From Clarireedia homoeocarpa (lineage: Eukaryota > Ascomycota > Leotiomycetes > Helotiales > Rutstroemiaceae): a DNA stretch of 64,000 bases. Numbering within the stretch: position 1 is the stretch's first letter; each line of letters starts with the position of its first letter. A program made the translations under genes and the position numbers. The stretch lies in NCBI GenBank assembly GCA_001465935.1, contig LNKV01000006.1, positions 248,001-312,000 of the forward strand, in the 5' to 3' direction. The notes below the pieces were generated by a model. That model searched no databases. It was not told where the DNA came from and saw only the letters and a list, made by a program, of their open reading frames with translations. Positions 54,062-64,000 of the stretch are shown one piece after another.

Positions 54062-54675
54062 TCACAAAAACCAACCGAAGATCGCACCAACGCCTACCAG
54101 CAGCGAGCCAGTGCCGATGCATAGATTGATGCCGTTAGTGCGACCAGCCATATTTGTGCCAGTGTTGCTTCCCGTAGGTGACGATCCAGATCCTGAGCCC
54201 GTGGGTGAAGCGCTGCCGGTGGAGTTTCCTTGCGTGACGTTGAAGTTGTATGCACCACATGTTGTGACGAGCACACCGGCGCCGTTGATGTTGCTGTTGT
54301 CAGGTGAGCCTGTTTTTTTTTTTTTTTTGGTTAGCAGTGACATTCATTCATAAAACTTGCTGTAGAGTAAAAACAAAACTTACATCCGGAGAATAACTTC
54401 TCATAAGCGGAGTTACAATCCGCGGCCGTCATGTTATTAATGCAGCTATCGGAGCTGCCACGCACATATTGGAAAGTGATGACGCCAGCCAAGACGGCGT
54501 CTGGGAAGTGGTTGTCGGCGAGTTGGGTGCAGAAGCTGTTGTAGGAGCTGGCGACGTTGGCGGTGGTGTAGACTGAAGTTAGGGTTTCGTTTTTGATACA
54601 GGATGGTGCGGTGGAGGCGGCGACGAGGGAGATGAAGAGGGTAGAGGATAGGAGGAGGAGGGTTTTTGGAAACAT
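54062..54675 (-). CDS. Putative GPI-anchored surface protein
   Basis: Two minus-strand exons (54675-54384, 54309-54062) encode 179 aa. A signal peptide (MFPKTLLLLSSTLFISLVAA) is followed by a six-Cys globular part: APSCIKNETLTSVY, SFCTQLADNHFPDAVLAGV, SCINNMTAADCNSAYEKLFSGC and LVTTCGAYNFNV. A Ser/Gly/Thr linker (GSASPTGSGSGSSPTGSNTG) leads to a hydrophobic C-terminus without a following charged tail, as for GPI attachment. N-glycosylation sites NET, NMT, NVT and NST are visible. The 74-bp intron has a run of about 18 A just before its acceptor, unlike the usual pyrimidine tract. Role unknown, likely cell wall or plasma membrane. Confidence 0.85.
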
Positions 54676-56198
54676 CTTGGCTGTGTGGCGCACTTGGCAA
54701 CACAATGTGTAGATAGATAGGGCAATGGTCTAGGTTCGGATACTATCGAACACAGGAGGAGAGAATTGGAGAAATATTGAATAAGCAAGACATGTTTCTG
54801 TATTCAGCAAAACTTTGAGGATACATATAATCATGAATCCATGATGTTGGACTTTGGTCGAAGGATTTGACCATGAATCAAGCGGTTGCTGCGGCCAGAT
54901 GACGCTACATCTTGCGGCTAAGCGTTACCAAGGCGAAATTCCTTGAAAAAGTTTGTCTAACATCTCATCTTTGATGATCGTTCGCCTGATGCGGCACTGT
55001 CGAGCTTGTGCCGTTGGGGCAGTATCATAACAGCCCTGATAAGGAAAAGTTTACGTCAGAAAACACCAAGCAAACTCTGAAAAGTCACACCATGAGACAC
55101 ATTGCGTGAAAAAATACTTGTAGGTATTATCCTGCCAGGTTCGGGCTGTGGGAAAGGGCCAACAATCCTTCAGTGCGCGTTTCAGATTCTTCGGAAAGGA
55201 ATGAATCGACCTTTTGGAAGAGGATCATCAGCAGCCTTGTGCCTCTCCTCCACCACCACACGCACGCAGTCGTTATTGGTGGCCGCATGAGGGTGGCAGT
55301 GGCAGTGTTCATATGCGGTTCGCTACGATATTCCCCAACATTGATCCTGCGAACGAACGATCGCTTGGAGTAAAGATGCGGTGGGAGATGTACAGTACTT
55401 GGATTGTCCAGGGGGGGCTCTTTGACTGTTTTAGATGTCATGTCCAACATTGGTGGCCCCGATCCTGATGTTCTGTTTGATGTTCTGATGTTCTGATGTC
55501 CTGACTCGAATGTAACGAGGAGTTGATGTTGCAAACAAGGCTCAAACCAACTGTATGCATGCATGAACTGCGGCACACGGTCGAGCAGTAACTGTTAAAA
55601 GGGGTAATTCTCGGGATAATCTATAAGTATACAGCAAGTCACCCTTCCACGTGCGGACCGCAGTACCGTATCCTTACGAGCTGCATCTGCTGCATCTGCT
55701 GCATCTGCAAGTTACAATCACACCTTTCTGCAGAGAGTGTACACCTTTCTGCAGAGAGCATACAAAAGATGTGCTCTTGGCACGACTACAGTGACATCAA
55801 TTGGCGGGGCCCGCGGGGTTGAGGATCCGTTTCTGGGTAAACTACGGTACAGAATTGCTCAAGAATTCTTTCATGGCAAAGCTTTCAGCTCAGCTCAGGA
55901 TGCAGCTAGGTCATCTTGTCATCGTACGACGCCGAAGACATGTGTCCTCTACTTCAATGCTTCTAGAGTAGCAGTGGCGTCTGTAACTCCACAGCCAGCC
56001 AAGCACTACCCCGCGGATATCGTATTTGACGATTTGAAAGCAAGCTGGGTTGGTAAACTTCCAGAGAAAGGACACGTCTTTGAGATCAAAAGAATCTACA
56101 TATAAATCACAAGATATATCTTCATCCGAATAGTCATTGCTATCATTCTAACAATACCCTTTCTAAACTCCTGCGCAGACCTTAACTCAGCATCGCAA
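54676..56198. other. Intergenic region
   Basis: No supported gene in 1.5 kb. A frame at 55737-56105 (122 codons) ends just before the DUF1349 gene; it has no domain and is not called. A CTGCATCTG trinucleotide-like repeat lies at 55680-55709, followed by a duplicated TTTCTGCAGAGAG (55726 and 55746). Confidence 0.45.
55680..55760. repeat. TGCATCTGC triplet-type repeat plus 20-bp direct repeat
   Basis: CTGCATCTG is repeated three times at 55680-55709. CACCTTTCTGCAGAGAG occurs at about 55722 and again at about 55742. Confidence 0.7.
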
Positions 56199-56815
56199 TG
56201 GCCGCATTCCCAGATAGCTTCGCAATTGAAGCCCAACCCGGTACAGACATCTGGTAAAGCCGTACCAGACACCCACCGTAAGCAAGCAACAACAGACACT
56301 AATCAATCCACCATAGGCGCAAACCTCCCACCACCAATGATTTCAACGCCCCCAACAAAGACTACAAAACCATCCCCCTCTCCCAATTCCAATCTGCGCG
56401 CGTCACCTTCTCTGGCTCCTGGGTAAATCAATTCGATCAAGGCGGGCTCCTCCTCAAGCTTCCATCCGCCGGGAACGAAACGGCGCGCTGGCTGAAAACC
56501 GGCGTTGAGTTCTACAATGGTTCACCATACATCTCGACTGTGGCGTGCGACAATTATAGCGATTGGTCGATTTGGCCGTTGACGAAGGAAGAGGCAGCGG
56601 GGGAGATCACTATTGAAGCGAGGAAAGAGGAAATGGGGCTGTGGGTGTATTGGGTTAAGGGGGGCGAGAAACAGCCGCTTAGAGAGGTTGCGTGGTGGTT
56701 TGCTGAGGAGGGGGATGTGGTTGTAGGGGCTTATGCTGCGAGGCCAGGGAAAGAGGTGGATGAGACCTTGGAGGTTAAGTTCAAGGGGTTGGCTGTTGAG
56801 AAGAGTGACAAGTAG
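56199..56815 (+). CDS. DUF1349 family protein (concanavalin A-like fold)
   Basis: Two exons (56199-56254 and 56317-56815) encode 184 aa. MAAFPDSFAIEAQPGTDIW|RKPPTTNDFNAP leads into VTFSGSWVNQFDQGGLLLKL, RWLKTGVEFYNGSPYISTV and CDNYSDWSIWPL. Then follow GLWVYWV, REVAWWFAEEGDVVVGAYAA and a DETLEVKFKGL end. This is the beta-sandwich called regulation of enolase 1/DUF1349. Yeast Ree1 belongs to this group and is linked to galactose metabolism; the biochemical role is unclear. The intron restores the conserved Trp at the junction. Confidence 0.9.
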
Positions 56816-58028
56816 GGAGTCATGGATATGAAGGGGTGGTTGTTTACCTGAAGATCAAATATACATGGGCGGTTGTTCGGGCTGGAAGCCTTCTATCTTT
56901 CTGAGTATCGAGAGCTGAAAAATGATGCAGTAGCTATCTTTCATCTTTCATTCATAACTTGAGCATAGTTGCTCAAAAATTAGCTCGTTGTATACTGCAT
57001 TGACATTCCCCGTCACAGTCGTCGTCATCCCGGACTCAAATTCTATTACAAGTCTATGCACCATTCATTCATATGTGCAGAAACACCTACAAGCCCGCAT
57101 CTCCTCCACCTCGCCATCCATCTCCTACCATTTCTGCCGATGCCCCGAGCCCAAAGCCGTCTACGAGTTCCCGGAACATAACCCCGCATATCTATCCCTG
57201 CTCATGCCACAACGATTTCTCTTCTCATCCTCAAGCACCTTAATTTTGTCCTTCGAAACACCAATCTCGTCTAGCAGACCCGACCCTGCAGGGCCTTTTT
57301 CCCATCATATTATTTCCAGTTCCTCTCCCTGAAAAACGGCATATCGTGTTTAGCTTTAGAACTTGCGCAAATTGAGAATATAAGATTACAACTGACTGAC
57401 TGATCTGTAGGTAAAGAATAGATTCTCAAAGACACAAGAGAACTAACTCACGGAGGAGATAATTTCATCCCTGGATATACTATCTATACTGTACGGCAGA
57501 GGACGAAGGATTCAGCGAGATGTTTCTTCTTCATGGATAAAATAGGAGCCCATGATACTTGCCGTGTCTGGCTGTCTTTTGGTTCTCTGCGGAAAATTGT
57601 TGGTGTATAAGTAGATGGATGGATGGATGCTCCTAGATACCGCGGGGGATGTTTCTGCCGTTTCTACCTCGATGGCCCGCTCACTATATGACGACCAGGA
57701 TTTATAGTCCTAATGAATGGGTGGAGTAGACGCAGACTTCGAGTGTTGATCGAGAGAGATTCAAGGAGGTATTATTACCGGCGTTTTTGGGTTTCTCGGT
57801 CTGTCTGATATCCAATACTTGCCATGCGACCCAAATAAATGAATATATAGGTCACATTACCGCACTGTACTATTTATTATCTACATATGGGAATCGTAAG
57901 TTCACCTGTATCAGAAAAAATGCTCGTCGGCAAACCTAAAACCACTTATATCCCAAGCAATTCAAACAAATCGTCTTATAGTTACCCATTAACGCCTCGC
58001 TGTGCTTTACAATTTTCTCCCTTTTTGG
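56816..58028. other. Intergenic region
   Basis: No supported gene. A (GGAT)n repeat lies near 57613-57628. Several frames up to about 115 codons near 56988-57332 lack features. Confidence 0.45.
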
Positions 58029-59051
58029 TTAATATCTATTATACGGGCCCTTATCTACAGGCTGCGCGGCCCCATCCATCTCCGCCATTTGATAACTATT
58101 CGTCTGCCCCATATACTGTCTACCCGTCTCCGTCTCCACCGCGCCATCCCCGTTCATCTCATGCACTCTTACTGCCGGAGGGTTTGTACCCATCTTGAAT
58201 TCTGGAGGCGTGGCGGCGCCGTCTAGCTCTGTGCGGGGGGTCTTTTGGTACGGGCTCTTGCGCATCCGGAATAGGAATATTCCAATGATGGCGCCGACGA
58301 CGATTACGCCAGCTGATACTCCCACGGCGATGCCTACTTTGGTGGCGGTACTTATTCCTGTGGAAGCTGCGGTTGATGATTGGGCGGCAGATGAGGATCC
58401 GGAACTGGATGGTTGTGTAGAGGAAGATGTAGATATCAGGGATGAGGTCGGAGCTGAGTTTGAACTTGTACCCGAACTTGAGACCGAGGAAAACCCAGTA
58501 TATGTTGGGAACGCGGAGTTGCCTTCGAAGTTGTATCCGTTGACTTGAACGGCCTGTACGACATGGTCTTCTCCCAAAACTGTCGAAGTGGTAAAATATG
58601 AATTGGTATTGGCTGGTGATGGAGCAGCATATGTGATGGTCTGGCCCGATGTAAATGAAGACGTGCAACCACCCGGTGCAGCCTGCGACATCAAGGAATG
58701 GAACGCGTATCCGCTAGGACAGCATCCTGTAAGCGTTGACGACGTGCCAACCGTCGAAGTCACCGCAACAGTATATGCCTGTGGGCAAAGAAAAGGTCCC
58801 AGAGAAGTGGTTGCGCCAGTCGTCGCGTTCTGATCCCACCACGAAGTCACGACATCCGGCAAGCAATGCGTTTCAAAACTCGCAGCATTTTCATTCGGAT
58901 CGAATGCGTAGATATAGGTGAGGTTATCGGGCGAGTAAAAGGCCTCGGTACATCGCGGTACGAGAGGATACACCGTCGTGAGAGGAAGCCATGTCGTTAC
59001 GGCGTTTGCTGAACCTTCTGCAGCCGGGAGGCGCGATGTCGGCTTTGACAT
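58029..59051 (-). CDS. Mucin-like single-pass membrane protein
   Basis: A single exon of 340 aa from the ATG at 59051. The N-terminal part has repeated Cys-containing segments (LVPRCTEAFYSPDNLTYIY, THCLPDV, PFLCPQAYTVA, LTGCCPSGYAFH, GGCTSSFTSGQTITY) like fungal cell-surface proteins. A Ser/Thr-rich stalk is at about residues 195-245. A transmembrane helix is at about 250-275 (VGIAVGVSAGVIVVGAIIGIFLF). The cytosolic tail starts RMRKSPYQKTPRTEL and ends Gly/Tyr-rich. No classical signal peptide is present from this ATG, so the membrane orientation relies on the single TM. The layout matches a large group of uncharacterised ascomycete surface proteins. Confidence 0.82.
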   Translation of the reverse strand: MSKPTSRLPAAEGSANAVTTWLPLTTVYPLVPRCTEAFYSPDNLTYIYAFDPNENAASFETHCLPDVVTSWWDQNATTGATTSLGPFLCPQAYTVAVTSTVGTSSTLTGCCPSGYAFHSLMSQAAPGGCTSSFTSGQTITYAAPSPANTNSYFTTSTVLGEDHVVQAVQVNGYNFEGNSAFPTYTGFSSVSSSGTSSNSAPTSSLISTSSSTQPSSSGSSSAAQSSTAASTGISTATKVGIAVGVSAGVIVVGAIIGIFLFRMRKSPYQKTPRTELDGAATPPEFKMGTNPPAVRVHEMNGDGAVETETGRQYMGQTNSYQMAEMDGAAQPVDKGPYNRY

Positions 59052-60269
59052 GTCGGGATCTCGCCTTCGGGTTGTCAAAATTCAAAGCTATATATTGAAT
59101 CGAAAGTAAGCAGCAGAGGCATAACGACAAAAAGAAAGAAGGAAAATGAAAGCAGCCGTCAGCCCTGCGCCTTGGTTCTTTGCCGTTTTCGTCTCATTCT
59201 CTCCAATGTGCTAGGGTCCAGCAGCGTAGCCAAACTTCCTCTGCCGAGTGGGTTCCGCATCAATTAATGTCTTGAAAGTGGACAGTGAGGAAGGAAGTGA
59301 GGAAGTAAGCATGTTCGCTTGCGCTGGCTACTTCATTCTATTGGTGAGCGCGCGAGATTGAAGCGTGCAGACCTCGGCGGTTACAGGGGAAGGAATCCTC
59401 TTGCTATCTGTGTAGCCCGGGGATGAGTCGTCCTTCTCACGGAGTGATCCAAATATGCGTAAGTTGGAGTGCGGCACAGACCGCTTGTCGACCTTCGTAT
59501 ACACGTGGCCTATCAGAAATGGGCGAAGTCTCTCAAGATAGTTCTCACCGAAAAGGGGGCTTACTTCTTTAGACCTTCTTGAGACTGTTATCTTTAACTT
59601 TCTTTCCTACAGCCATTAAGCGAAGTCAGCAAGTCGATGGGCGAGACGCTTAAATCGCGGCCGAAGGCTTGCTTCAACTACAAACAGCGGACCAGATTCA
59701 TAATCAGCAAGAGAAATCTAAGCCAAGAATCATATAGTGCATCCAAGCACCGATGGCATGGAAAAGCTCCGATATGAACCAAGGAGGCTCAAAAGATTGG
59801 AGAAAACTAGGTTAGCACTGACTAGTCACATGATTCTTGGAATAGAAGCATTCGGTCTGTCAACTACAACTCACCGAACATCTTATAAAAATAATGAGTC
59901 GGAAATATAACGATCCATAAATCAATTCGTGCTTATTACCAGCGGATATACCAGCAGAGCAACCACTGGCCCAATCTTCAGGCACTTGCCACGAGGCGAA
60001 TCCAGCCACCATTCAGAACGTCGCAGGAGAAGAGTCAGAGTTCTAACGAGTTGAATTCCATATAAATCGTATGTTAGAGGAAAGCCTGGAAAGGAATATA
60101 AATCGTAGAGAGTTTCTGAAATTGAGCATCGTTCCCCGCTTTGGAACGGAGAGCGTCGTGGATATATGCCATCACTAATCCATCCTCCATACGTGTATCA
60201 TACAACATCCCCTGCCCCATCCACTCACCATACTAGCAAATATTCGTGTAAAGTACTCCCTAAAAGCCT
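59052..60269. other. Intergenic region
   Basis: No gene seen in 1.2 kb between the mucin-like gene promoter and the MGM101 3' end. Confidence 0.5.
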
Positions 60270-61195
60270 CTATACGCCAAACTTTGACTCCTTGTATGGA
60301 TATCGTAGCTCATCATCCTTCCTCAGCCAAACTTGCTTCTTCTTCTTTGTAACGACATGTTCGGCCCACACTTGCTTCGCTTTCTCCTTCATAAACTTCC
60401 TTATGTATCGCGGATCCCAAAGCTCACTGGCTACGCCGAGGTCTTTGCAGCAGCGCATCAATGCGTTCGATTTGCATCCTTCCGTCGCTGTTGGAATGCC
60501 TTCGGGGGCAAAGTAATCTTGTTCGCCACGCGCGACCGATACTAAACTGCAGCGATCAAATGTGTTAGTGGTGAGCGATTCTGTGCAAGCGAACTGAAAC
60601 TTCGGTGAAAATCTTACCGGCCGTGAGCTATAAGAGCATATTCTCTGGTGATACTCTTTTCGGTAACTATGGTTTCTCCTCTGGGTGCCAAACCCCACCC
60701 GCCGGGTCCGAAAGCTCTGTTCAAAATCCTTCTATATTTAATTTCTGGCAGGTATATGATTCCATCTGGCTTGACCTCAACATCATCGAAAGGTATTGGT
60801 GCGAGTAGAATTTCTGCCGCCTCCTTCGAGAATGGCTGCGACGATAGCCCATGGTACGATCTCGTCCAATCCACCTGTCTGGTCCCCTCATCAAGGATCA
60901 GTGGCTCGTCCGCCAGCCCGGTTGTCATATCAGTAATCGGCGATTGATCATCTATGGTAGGCTCTGGTTCTTTGGGCTTCGCAGCGGTGGTTGAACTAGC
61001 TGCAGGAGGTTTGGAAACAGTCGTAGACCTTGGAGTATAGCTCGAAGCTGGAGTTGCTGCATTTCGGAAAGTGGTAGAAAAAGGTCTTGGTCGATGCGCC
61101 AGTCTGACATTGCTCGAGAATGATGACGGCTTTGAGAAGAATGCCGCCGCTTCAGTTATCACTGATCGTGCTACTCGCGGGGTGATTAAAGCCAT
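60270..61195 (-). CDS. MGM101: Mitochondrial genome maintenance protein MGM101
   Basis: Two minus-strand exons (61195-60618, 60546-60270) encode 284 aa. The N-terminus MALITPRVARSVITEAAAFF, rich in Arg/Ser and lacking acids, is a mitochondrial presequence. The core reads VDWTRSYHGLSSQPFSKEAA, DVEVKPDGIIYLPEIKYRR, FGPGGWGLAPRGE and REYALIAHGR|LVSVARGEQDYF, then ATEGCKSNALMRCCKDLG and LWDPRYIRKF. This is the Rad52-like Mgm101 domain, a single-strand-annealing recombinase of the mitochondrial nucleoid needed for mtDNA repair and maintenance. Conserved Cys residues are present. It lies tail-to-head with COA4. Confidence 0.96.
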
Positions 61196-61497
61196 ATTGT
61201 TGTGTAGAATGAAAATAATTGTTCGGGGAAACGCGATTTTGTGCCGCCACCAAGTCGCGCTTCGGAATGACGTCTAAAATTTTCAAGGGTCCAATAGTTA
61301 ATTTTCGACGACTACAGAACAACGTCGCCGTCGAGAACTTTGCACCAACTTTTTGTAGTGAGAGTGAGACGTGAATTTTATTCTGTTGTCGGAGATTTTC
61401 TATGCTAACAATAATGGTACGCTAATGGCTCAACCTCGTGCACCTTCTCGCTCCGCTCAGAGAGCTGTTATCCCATACCATATATCGCCTCCCATAA

Positions 61498-61931
61498 TTA
61501 TGCATTCTTCGTCGAAGTCCTCTCATTGTTTTCATGTTTGGCCCAGCACTTCCTGAACGTCTCAAGCTTTATTCGTTCGAGCAGCAGTCAGTATCAAAAT
61601 GTCTTACTCCCCTCCGCCCGCACGTGACCTGGGGCGCTTCTCATACCTCTTGTTTGCACAATCTCCAGTCTTTCTTTTCAAAATAGCAGTCGGTCATTTT
61701 CGAATTCTCATCTGCGTCTTGATCAGAATCACTACACAAAGCGAGGGTTGTGACTGGGAGAACGTCGGCTTACCGGCGCATCCGGTGCTGAAGATTCGTT
61801 TGTCCCTGCCATAAAAATACTTTTTAGCGGCTGCAGATATTTGTTGAGGACAACAATACATCTCACCATTCATCAGGTTCATCGTCCTCGTCGACCGTTG
61901 CAGCTTTGGCATCGCTTTCTGATTTGGACAT
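61498..61931 (-). CDS. COA4: Twin CX9C protein COA4 (cytochrome c oxidase assembly)
   Basis: Four very small minus-strand exons (61931-61867, 61805-61774, 61711-61647, 61566-61498; 65, 32, 65 and 69 nt) encode only 76 aa. The joined protein reads MSKSESDAK, EDDEPDEWDKRIFSTGCA, then DENSKMTDCYFEKKDWRLC and KQELETFRKCWAKHENNERT. The four cysteines form two CX9C pairs, the hallmark of intermembrane-space CHCH proteins imported by Mia40. WDKRI...TGC at the first pair is characteristic of Coa4, which helps complex IV assembly. All junctions are in phase with GT-AG ends. The start is 134 bp from the divergent BPL1 gene. Confidence 0.88.
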
Positions 61932-62065
61932 CTTTGGCTATTTGCTCCGAATAAGAATTCCTAGCTCGAGGGTTGATTTTGAAGACCGCTAGACCGCACT
62001 ATCATTGAGCAAATTTCTCTGTCAAGCCTCGCTTGTCACCAAACGACCGGAATTGCGAAGAAACA
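61932..62065. promoter_or_regulatory. 134-bp bidirectional promoter between COA4 and BPL1
   Basis: The start codons of the two divergent genes are separated by only 134 bp, so both promoters and 5' UTRs must share this segment. Confidence 0.65.
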
Positions 62066-64000
62066 ATGGTCACAAGAAAGATGGATGTCCTGGTGTACTC
62101 AGGTATATCAATTCGATTGCAAGAAAATCACTTTCTAAGACTTTGAGTAGGAAATGGAAGTACAGTTGAGTCAGTTCGCCATTGTCTCTATACATTACGA
62201 CGCTTGCTCTCCCCCACCTACGCCGTCATTCCTGTCTCTGAAACCGCTATTCTCAAGGAACCATGGACCGCTTCTTGTGCTCTTCTTGTATTTCCAGGTG
62301 GCGGTGATTTGGGATACTGCCGTTCTCTCAATGGTGAGGGGAATCGACGTATCTCCCAGTATGTCCGCCGGGGTGGTGCCTATCTTGGATTTTGCGCTGG
62401 TGGCTACTATGGCACTTCGAAATGTGAATTTGAAGTTGGCAACAAGAAAATGGAAGTTGTTGGCCCTCGAGAGCTACAGTTTTATCCCGGTACCTGTCGA
62501 GGAGGTGCTTTCAAGGGGTTTGAATACCATAGTGAGGCTGGAGCAAGACCTGCTGAATTTACAGTAAACCAAAGCGCATTCAAGGGTGGTCTGGTTCCTC
62601 AAAGCCTTAAAATATATTACAACGGCGGTGGAGTTTTCGTTGATGCTGGGAAGTTCAAAGATAAGGGTGTCGAAACTCTTGCTACATATGTGCATCCCAT
62701 CGATGTGGAAGGGGGAGAAGCCCCTGCAGCTGTCGTTTACTGCAAAGTTGGTGAAGGTGCAGCAGTCTTGACTGGACCTCATCCAGAGTTAGTTAACCTT
62801 GGCTCCTGAATTTTCACCAGCTCACGAATATCTTTAGGTTCACCGCCGTAAATCTTGATCCCACGACTAAGGTTCCAGGATACTCAAAACTCGTCGAAGA
62901 ATTAGCAGCACATGACGGGCCAAGAACCACGTTTTTGAAAGCGTGCTTATCAAAATTGGGATTGATTGTTGGTCAGGAGACATCTGTAGCGCCCTCCCTC
63001 TCCCGCCTTCATCTGTCATCTATGTTCCCTTACTTGGTGCCAGAATTATTAGCTTCATGGTCTGGTATCATCGAGAAAAAAGATGGTGAAGAATACATCA
63101 AAGGCGAAAATGACACCTTTCATATCGAGAAGCAAGAGACTAGATGGTCCACTGCATCTCTCACCAAGTCACTTCCAGATGTCTCAGCACAAGACAAACA
63201 AGCAAGTGAAAAGCCTCAAGCGGATGATGGAATCATTGATTATAACGCGGTCATCAAACGTCTCATACCGCATGATTGTGATTGGCCTGGAACGAAGGAA
63301 ACGCCATATTTCAACCACCACGCATACTGTACTAACTTGCGACTTTATCAACAAGAAAAGCAGAGCGAGGCCGAGGAATTCGGAAAGTTTCTCTTATATG
63401 GGGAGGTAGTTACAAGCACGAATACAATGCTAGAAAAGTAAATAAGTCACTGCATTCTCAGCCCGTATGCTAATTCTCTACAGGAATCCAAAGCTTCTAT
63501 CAAGTCTTCCCAATGGGTTTACTTTTACGGCCACAACACAAATTGCTGGTCGTGGTCGTGGTTCAAATGTATGGGTATCACCAGCAGGATGTTTGCTTTG
63601 GTCTGTTTGCATGAAGCATGCTATGAAACTCAGCAACACTGCACCAGTAGTCTTCATCCAATACCTCTCCGCGATCGCAATCGTCGAGGCAATCCACTCC
63701 TACGATAAAGGCTATGAGAATTTGCCAGTAAAACTGAAATGGCCTAACGATATCTGTAAGTTCAACACATCACTTTTCAACCAGCTACTTACCATAGCAG
63801 ATGCCCTAGACCCAACGAAGCCGGGAAAAAAAGAATATGTTAAGATCGGAGGCATTCTTGTGAACTCCTCATACTCATCCGGAAATTATGATCTAGTAGT
63901 AGGAATCGGTATCAACACGAGTAATGCGGCACCAACCACATCCCTAAACGCACTCCTACCATCTCATCTCGTACCATTCACGCTAGAAAAACTTCTAGCT
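62066..64000 (+). CDS. BPL1: Biotin-protein ligase (holocarboxylase synthetase), 3' end outside window
   Basis: Exons 62066-62102, 62151-62787, 62838-63437, 63484-63755 and 63801 onward (open at the window end). The N-terminal glutamine-amidotransferase-like domain of eukaryotic BPL is present: MDVLVYSGNGSTVESVRHCL, PGGGDLGYCRSLN, RRGGAYLGFCAGGYYG, YYNGGGVFVDA and LTGPHPEF. The catalytic domain follows: LLYGEVVTSTNTMLEK, TTQIAGRGRGSNVWVSP (the biotinyl-AMP loop), VKLKWPNDI|YALDP and KIGGILVNSSY with GIGINTSN. The enzyme attaches biotin to carboxylases such as pyruvate and acetyl-CoA carboxylase. The final C-terminal domain is cut off at 64000. Confidence 0.96.

Noticed and set aside
55737..56105. 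122-codon plus-strand frame
   Set aside because: It begins in a repeat and its composition gives no family resemblance. It may be leader sequence of the DUF1349 gene.

Overview
This window is nuclear DNA from a filamentous ascomycete. Genes are split by short GT-AG introns (about 45-110 bp), and the content is typically fungal: an alpha-type mating pheromone precursor with Kex2 sites, fungal rhodopsin-like membrane proteins, ankyrin/CorA-like proteins, small secreted cysteine-rich proteins and a Copia element. The pheromone core (WCGRPGQPC) and the overall style suggest Leotiomycetes (Botrytis/Sclerotinia-like). That placement is inference, not proof.

Layout. 0-4.2 kb is a graveyard: a 5'-truncated O-methyltransferase end, a 5'-truncated rhodopsin-domain gene and a second, degraded rhodopsin-domain gene. 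4.4-9 kb holds a Ser/Lys-rich protein with no clear start codon, a PRA1-family Rab acceptor and an ER J-protein (ERJ5-like). 10.6-11.6 kb is the alpha-pheromone precursor (10 peptide copies plus one divergent peptide). 12.8-16 kb has two convergent glycosyltransferases (CMT1/CAP59-type and GT8). 16-20.4 kb is AT-rich and gene-poor, with a tandemly duplicated pair of small secreted cysteine-rich proteins. A monooxygenase relic, a second J-protein and a one-TM protein follow (20.5-23.9 kb).

24.6-36.2 kb is the most unusual part. A P-loop GTPase/coiled-coil gene on the minus strand is split by a Copia-like element that lacks reverse transcriptase and is bounded by inverted rather than direct terminal repeats. 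Head-to-head with it, across a palindrome-rich spacer, is an 11-exon gene encoding about 1680 aa: an ankyrin array fused to a CorA-like two-TM domain.

36.6-64 kb is mostly housekeeping: homocysteine S-methyltransferase, a PKA-site-rich protein, PXR1/GNO1, a small coiled-coil protein, SVP26, BUD23, NAD-isocitrate dehydrogenase subunit 1, two small Cys-containing proteins, mitoribosomal mL50, a GPI-anchored protein, a DUF1349 protein, a mucin-like one-TM protein, MGM101, COA4 (four tiny exons) and biotin-protein ligase (cut by the window end). Several encode mitochondrial functions (IDH1, mL50, MGM101, COA4). Several pairs are divergent with short shared promoters (PXR1/coiled-coil protein, SVP26/BUD23, COA4/BPL1).

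Exon boundaries were worked out by hand from GT-AG signals, reading-frame phase and family conservation. No tRNA, rRNA or CRISPR array was seen.
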